DNA of 64,000 nucleotides from Lutjanus erythropterus. Its lineage: Eukaryota; Chordata; Actinopteri; Lutjaniformes; Lutjanidae. Below, piece after piece: positions 57,701 to 64,000 of the stretch. Under the pieces are notes generated by a model that made no database searches, was not told the DNA's origin, and saw only the letters and a list, made by a program, of their open reading frames with translations. Every line of letters begins with the position of its first letter. Position 1 is the stretch's first letter. Both the position numbers and the translations under genes were made by a program. The stretch is taken from positions 18,839,221 to 18,903,220 of the forward strand of contig CM034607.1 in NCBI GenBank assembly GCA_020091685.1, read 5' to 3'.

Positions 57701-60700
57701 TAAATATAGATAGTGCAGACAGTGCAGTCACACTGGAGTCCAGTGACATGAGGGGGACCTTCCAACAATGTGTTGGGCAGAGAATGGGCCCTTACAAGTG
57801 ATTCAGATTGCCATCTTGGAAATACATACACCTGAGTTCAAACAAGACATTAAAAAATGGTGCCATTTGCTTTGTATTTCCTCAAAAATTAAAACCCATC
57901 TCCATCATGGTTTGCATTTTTTATTTATAAAACAGTCTAACAAAATTATATTTTTATTCTACATAAACTCCAAAAACTATAAATACACTATTTAAAAAAC
58001 TATGCAATTAAGTTGATAATGTGTTTTTCTCTTTGCTATTTTTGTCTACAGAGTAGATTTGCAATGAAGATTGCTGGGCAGTATGTATGTTGATATTGTC
58101 CAATGTTCAGTAGCTGTCATGGTTAAGGGGTTTTAGTTTGCTTTTTGTAGTTCTTGCTTTTTCCTTTTTTTCTATTGTTTTACTTCCTGTCTCTCTTTTT
58201 CCCACCCTTTTGATTCCTGATTAGTTTCACCCGCTCTTAATTAGTCCTTTGGATATTTAGTCCATTTGCATTCCCTATTAGAGTTGTTTGGTCATCTGTT
58301 CCCCATTCGCGCATCACTATGTTTTCTTTTGCTTGAGTCAAAGCAGAGCTGTTGCTGCAACTGCACATGTCACTATCTTACACATGTAATTGCATTATTC
58401 TCCACCCTCTGGCCTTTAACAGCAGACTACAGCACTTCTATGCTGCCCTTGCTGTGTCCAGAAGAATTCATCTCCAGTACGTATGGTACTGTAAAAAGCC
58501 ATCAGGTTTTCAAATTTGGGCATTGACTTGGTACCAAAGTATCAGTGCTCATGACATCCCAAATGTCAACCACCACCTACTGTTGCTGATACAATGACTA
58601 TGGATAAGTGCCTCAGACAACCCTACTTCAAGACTTCTGAACTGAACTATCCCTTTAATGTACAGTTGGTGCTAAACATAGTGGAGTATGTGACATCTAA
58701 ATAATAAGAACTATATGTTTAGCAGTGTAATTGGAGCACACTTTTGTTGTTTTTTTGAATGGTGGCATGGTGCAACAATTCACGCTGTTATTAACATTCC
58801 CCTTGATATTACATGCTGCTAAAACACCCCTGTGTTAATCAGAATAAGGCTCTCGAGCCTTACACTCCCCACGCAACTGACTTGATCCCTTGTTTTCTGC
58901 TGTTATTATTGTAATCAAGCCTCTTGAAGCACTGGAATTTCCTCTGCTTTGGCTGACCCACCAGGCAGAGAGTGATGAAAATGCACCTCATGAGTGTGAG
59001 CTCATTATTCTCGGCTTTACACACACTGTGAATACAAATACAAAGCGAACGTACCTGGGTACCCCGCCTCTGGTAAATACCAAAGTGAATTATAGTTGAT
59101 TTGCTGGGTTACTGAGGTTCTTTGGTTTTTGTTCACTTTCCAGAGGATGACTGCAGAGATTACAATGTTATTTACGCTGCTTTGCTTCTTATTTTACCGT
59201 TTTATAATCCTCATCTTCAATTCTCTGTTGCACAGGTTTTATTATAAACGCATACAAGTCAATTTACATTAATAATGCCTTCTCAACAACCAAATGGTTA
59301 ACATACTGTGATCATGCTGTCTTTTCCTTTTCAGCTTTTGTCTGCTGTTCACAGGAACACAGAACCACTGAAGCTTCTGATTGTCCTCCTCTGCACAGAA
59401 GAATTGGACGAAACTGACACTACACCAATATGTAAAATACTCAATATTCCTCACTAATATTTAATTCTGAATGTTACAGTACTTGACTGTATTTGAAAAC
59501 CTCCAAATTTGAGTTTTAGCTAGTAATTTTCTCTCACCAAATCCATTATTATTTCAGCGGTGACCTGCAGATATTGATATTTTCTCCAGGTTAAGCATGA
59601 TTGTCAGACTCATTTTCTCCATCATAGCAGCCTTGGGTGAGTATTGTATTTCAAGGTTAGAATTTGAAAAGGGCTGTGCACCTGCCTGGCAGCGACTGCA
59701 GTGCAGGAGCTGTACCACATGGTGAGCACCGGAGGCACGAATCTGAAACAGTGTCTTTGTCAGTTTATCCCCTACCCTCACTCTTAACACAGTTTGGATT
59801 TGGAAATAATGAGGTTCACCCCTCTCATTTCACTCAGTGCTGTCTGAAAGAGATTTAAAGCTGCAGAGGAAACAAGCTGCGAATAGCACAGTGTTGCATT
59901 ATCACCTTTTGGGTTGAGAGGGCAATCTTCTTAGCATACCGTTGCCTATTTACACATCCAGCAGTCGCACAGCAACATTAGCATTCACTTGCCCACCTGA
60001 TGAATGCAAGTCCAATATTCACTCTCTTCTTGCTCTGTTTTTGGTCACTACCAACTCCTGAGGGAAATTCACTGCTCAATGCTCCAATATGTTCACCAGC
60101 TGCCACTAACTTTGCCTGTGTATGGTTCATTGCTGGACAGGTTGTTTATGTTTTTTTTTTCTTTTTCAAAACTTAATTTAGGTTAGTTGACTAGTCTAAC
60201 ACTAAGAAAACACCCAGAAAGCAGTTAAAATTTAGCAGAATTTATTAATTTATTATGGTAAACACTGTCCGAAAAGAAATACTGTGTCAAAGCCGTTAAT
60301 CATAGTCAACACTCATCAAATCATATTTTAATGCTGCTGAAATGCACGCTACTTCGCACTGTGCAATACAAACCTTACACATTAACGGACAAAACATGAC
60401 AACAACTCACGAAATGCTTCACCTTTTCAGACTGAAGAGGATGAGAGTGTCTGCGGGTGAAGGACCCACAGCTGACGTTAGCTGCCAGCCTGCCACACAG
60501 TGTGGCTAACGTTAGCAGTGCTAGCAGCAGCTGCTCCGCTTGCAGGTTTATGTCCGTGTATGTGCTTAATGTGGGCACATTTCTCCAGTCGAGTGAATAT
60601 ATGGGCGAGAGGGGCTGCCATCTGACAGTGCCACTGACAGTGCCTGACTAGTGGTGGGCAGCTGCATAAAATCTTAGAGGCAACAGATAAGTGGTATCGT

Positions 60701-62024
60701 GCATGAATGAAATATTGCTAAATAGTTTAAACAACTAGTATTTCTGGTGCCGACAAGCCAGGGTGGGGACGTTTAATCATATAGTTGACTAATCGCATAC
60801 AACCATAGTTACAAGGGGTGAGAATAAACGTACTTAAAATCAAAATGATGAGCTAGAAATGATAAAACGCTTCACAGATCTGAGGAGACCTGCAGTTCTC
60901 TGTGGATTTGTCACTCCGAGCAACATCTTTCACATTACACATACTCATAATTTAATTCTTTGTTATTATAAAAATACTGATTCTCACTTCTTTCGATCTC
61001 GCAGAGTTAAGGGAAGTGGCTGTGAATTTGCATCCTTTCTTTGCGTTGAGTTCTACTTTGGTTAAATTTGAGGGGGCGGAGTCACAGCCTTGATCAATAG
61101 CAAAAAAAAATGCTGGCTGCACTGTATCATTAAACCTTACTCGACTTGCTCAGAAACATTCTATTTAAGTGTCCACTGGCAAAAGTTGTTCATAGTACCT
61201 GGTATTTTCTGTAGCAGAGACAACAGTTAAAGGTGAAGTGAAAATACTGCAGGCCACTGACTGGCAGTTCAGCAAGGACCACTCTCTCTGTAGAGGCAAG
61301 GCAGTTTCATGTGGTGTCATGACAATCAGCTAATGCTAAATTCTTAAGTCAGAGGTTGGAATTTTCCAGCTGAAACTTTCAGCTTCCAACCTCCAAAAAC
61401 ATTGCTTGCTATGAAAGACTGGGGTTTCTTTGGCAAGTGGAAGAAAACTGTTCATTTTTTCATGATTTTGTACACTTGTGATTTTTTTAATCATTGAAAT
61501 TTGGTTTGATGATTGATAACACATTACTGTGATGTTACAAACTAAAAACACTCTATTGAGTTATTTATTCATTTGTTTTTATTGCTGCTTTGCAAGATCT
61601 TTAAGTATCCTGCTACACTGATTGGCACTATATGCAATGGAAAACAAAATCAGGTACCTGGCACCAAAAGTGAGTTTGAGCCACACTACGCAGTAGAAAT
61701 GAGGCTTTAAAGTAAGGGTTTTAGAAAAATGAAATTTTATACACAGACACCTAATTGGAGCCACAATGGAGGTCAGAGTTTACTCACACACACCAGAGAT
61801 GTGACCCAGCCAGCTGTTATCCCTGCTTACCACACTTCTGGCATCTGGAAGTCACACATTTATGTAAATGAGCAACAATTAGTACGTGGATGCTCATTTG
61901 GCCTAATGCGCTCCCTAGACACGACCTGATCAAGAAAAGACAGAGTCGAGGGGTTTAAACAGGAGAGGGTAAAATTTCATGAATACTGATATGTCATGTA
62001 ACACGCTGGCTGACCTCCCTGCAG
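57701..62024. other. gene-free; possible repeat at about 60166-60800
   Basis: 58632-58658 (CTGAACTATCCCTTTAA) is a family A terminus fragment. 58890-59060 is complex sequence. 60166-60800 is bounded by GTTAGTTGACTAGTC and TATAGTTGACTAATCG and might be an hAT-like element, but termini and target sites are not clear. No gene is supported. Confidence 0.4.
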
Positions 62025-62182
62025 TCAGAACGCTGCAGAATTATGTACCATACCAGAGAAGTCAATTCTGTCTTTTGGCAAAGCTGTTAGTGACAGCACC
62101 TCAACCGCCTGTAGAGTCATTAGCAGAGGAGGCTCAGCATACTGACACTCTATCTGAACAAATGGCCTCTCTGAAGAGACAG
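62025..62182 (+). other. exon-like block of unknown nature
   Basis: Preceded by CTGACCTCCCTGCAG and followed by ACAG/GTAAGG, both acceptable splice sites, with an open plus-strand frame through it (Pro-Val-Glu-Ser-Leu-Ala-Glu-Glu-Ala, then Leu-Ser-Glu-Gln-Met-Ala-Ser-Leu-Lys-Arg-Gln). The second half is Glu/Leu-rich like a short coiled coil. I recognise no family, and 158 bp with good splice sites can occur by chance. Confidence 0.2.
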
Positions 62183-64000
62183 GTAAGGCAAAGCCCTTAA
62201 CACTGCAGAGAGAGACGAGACCGCTGGCTCCTGAAGCTGATTAAGTCACAAGGGGCACCTCAGTCCCCGGTCATTATAAAGCCTAGAATTCAAAATCTCG
62301 TCTTCTGTTTCGGGTCAGCTCAGCTTCCCCGAATCCTGACCCGAGCTGCTGAAGTGAGAAATGAAAAAGATCAGTTTCCAAGAGTTGATCGATGGCTGCC
62401 CTGCGCAGATTTCACAATGAAGATGACACGCATTTGGAGCAACACCTTGGTCCCCAGATCTCCGGACAGATGGCATGAGCCAGTTAGAGCATGCCCTCAG
62501 CTGTCTGCAGCAGCCCGGCAGAGAGGGGCTGACGCTCAACAATCTATCCCGTCTACTGCACTCCATCCGCCATCAAAATTATATGACCAATATGCTGTGT
62601 TTCAGCACAAGCTCAGGAGAATATGCCATTATGGCCTATTTGCATCATGTGCACTTCCAATCTAATAAAACGGAATGTGTGAAAAAGCAGGGTACTATTT
62701 AATAATAACCTTGAAAAACCACATTTGTAGAGGGGAATTTTCTCTGTCATGTTATTCCGAGTGTGTCCGTTTCCTTACATTAATAGTTTAATCAGTGTAG
62801 ACAGATACCTATAATCACTTTTGCAAATAGCCAAAAGCCACCTGATGTAACTAGAAAGATGAGTGAACTCTGAAAATTACCTTATGTTTGAAAAGAACTG
62901 TGAGCGAGCAGATGACAGTCATTACAAAGTCTCAGATGCATTCATAACTAATATGAAAATTGGCAATGTGGTGCGGCACAATTTTCTGTGCTTTCAAGAG
63001 CATCACACTTTGAACAAGTAATTACTCAGGCAGCCTCATGAAACTTGCTGTTAATTTATTTGTTAAGGGGAAATTGTAGCTGCACGAGGACAAGAGGCAG
63101 AATGCAAATCGATTCTGGAGTACCTCCTTCCTACTCATTACCCTTTCTTGTAAGCTTTTCTTTTCTTTAAACCGCCTCTGAAGACTCTCAAAAGGGCTGA
63201 TTATTTTTTAGACAGAGGAACAACTGTGGCCAGGAGGGATTCAAACCAACACAGTCTGTGCAGAGGCTGTCACATAATGAGGATGTAAATGCAGGGACAG
63301 AGCCAAGGCAGCATAGTTCAGCTGTAATATGTCCCCAAGATCTGCACTAACATATTGCATATTTATGTATAATTCACACATTGATAACTGTTCTGATCTC
63401 AGGGATTTTTATGTGTAAGCAGGACAGACAGCACGCTCAATGCACCTTCACTTCACAGTCTGGAATTTATGCAAAACATTGGTTAATGACTCAGAGCTTT
63501 GATTCATTGGTGTTATTCAGCACCAGCAGCATGTCAATGTTTCAGTTTGGAGTGGAAGCTTATACTGGATGAGCTCATACTTACATATTGATTTGAGAAT
63601 TAAAAACTAATCTTTGTCTGGCACAACTGACCACTATTAACGCGCCTGTCAGGCTTTCCATTCTTGCACATATGCAGTTTACAGTGATAACGGCAGATTT
63701 TAAAGTGCATTCTGAGTTTACCACATTACAGAAATGTGTTATTAAAACACCCAGCCTAATGTGAATGATTAAGAAATTCACTAAGTATATTAAATTGTGT
63801 CTCAGTGTCAAACACCACTATGACGTGGAAGCAACCGGAAACATGGATGCTCCATCTAGCAGCTTCATTGGACATGTCCAGACATTTTTGAGCCACCAGA
63901 GCCAGAGAATGGTGACATGGTGGTATTTTTTTTTCCTTCCGTGTTGGATTGTTGGAACTGAACTGAGCTTAAGTGATCTGCTGGGCTGATTTGGACTGAG
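62183..64000. other. gene-free right edge; complex block at 62340-62680
   Basis: 62340-62680 is non-repetitive, with balanced base composition. It holds competing short frames, which argues for non-coding sequence. 62700-64000 is AT-rich with no recognised gene, RNA gene or repeat. Confidence 0.4.

Noticed and set aside
62354-62702. Two overlapping plus-strand frames (103 and 75 codons) as a coding exon
   Set aside because: The frames compete, neither shows a known domain, and no splice sites fit both borders.
1-64000. CRISPR arrays, bacterial-type operons, tRNA or rRNA genes
   Set aside because: No regularly spaced identical repeats with unique spacers, no operon-like gene packing, and no cloverleaf or rRNA core sequence was recognised by eye.

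Overview
The window looks like teleost fish nuclear DNA, probably from a spiny-rayed (percomorph-type) species. The reasons are: one vertebrate gene with GT-AG introns; long AT-rich gene-free stretches; many (TG)n, (GA)n and (TCC)n microsatellites; and a dense mix of small hAT-like and TTAA-flanked non-autonomous DNA transposons with decayed LINE fragments, of the kinds I know from fish genomes. There is nothing prokaryotic: no operons, no CRISPR array. I recognised no tRNA or rRNA gene.

The only protein-coding gene I can support is trib1 (Tribbles pseudokinase 1), plus strand, three coding exons: 26501-26809, 27965-28257 and 33774-34248. The joined reading frame gives 358 residues. It has the TRIB1-type catalytic-loop remnant (Leu-Gly-Asp for His-Arg-Asp), Ser-Leu-Glu at the DFG position, an HPWF motif and a C-terminal Val-Pro motif of COP1-binding type. 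The 5' region (about 26031-26500) has GAGCY repeats, a C/EBP-type palindrome, a GC box, a 60-bp pyrimidine tract and three short upstream ORFs. The 3' UTR probably runs to a poly(A) signal at 36955-36960, about 2.7 kb, and carries a CA repeat and a 522-bp hAT-type element.

Layout. 1-26030: gene-free, with a 63-bp minisatellite at the left edge, a foldback element (3664-4065), an hAT-like element nested in a TTAA-type element (5718-6776), decayed LINEs (11190-11990, 17085-17285), several MITEs and a 30-bp Z-DNA-prone tract. 26031-37000: trib1; intron 1 has a 41-44-bp tandem repeat and intron 2 has at least two MITE/hAT insertions. 37000-64000: gene-free, with LINE ORF2 fragments (41658-42206 minus strand, 42885-43230, 53040-53300), TTAA MITEs, duplicated repeat units and a few complex blocks that could be conserved enhancers. 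A lone gene in a large non-coding region fits what is known of TRIB1 in vertebrates, where regulatory sequence is spread over a gene-poor flank. That the blocks here are trib1 enhancers is inference.

I found no evidence for a new multi-gene system. The points most worth following are the trib1 5' leader (possible C/EBP feedback and uORFs), the altered COP1 motif, the transposon inside the 3' UTR, and the candidate non-coding elements and exon-like block to the right.
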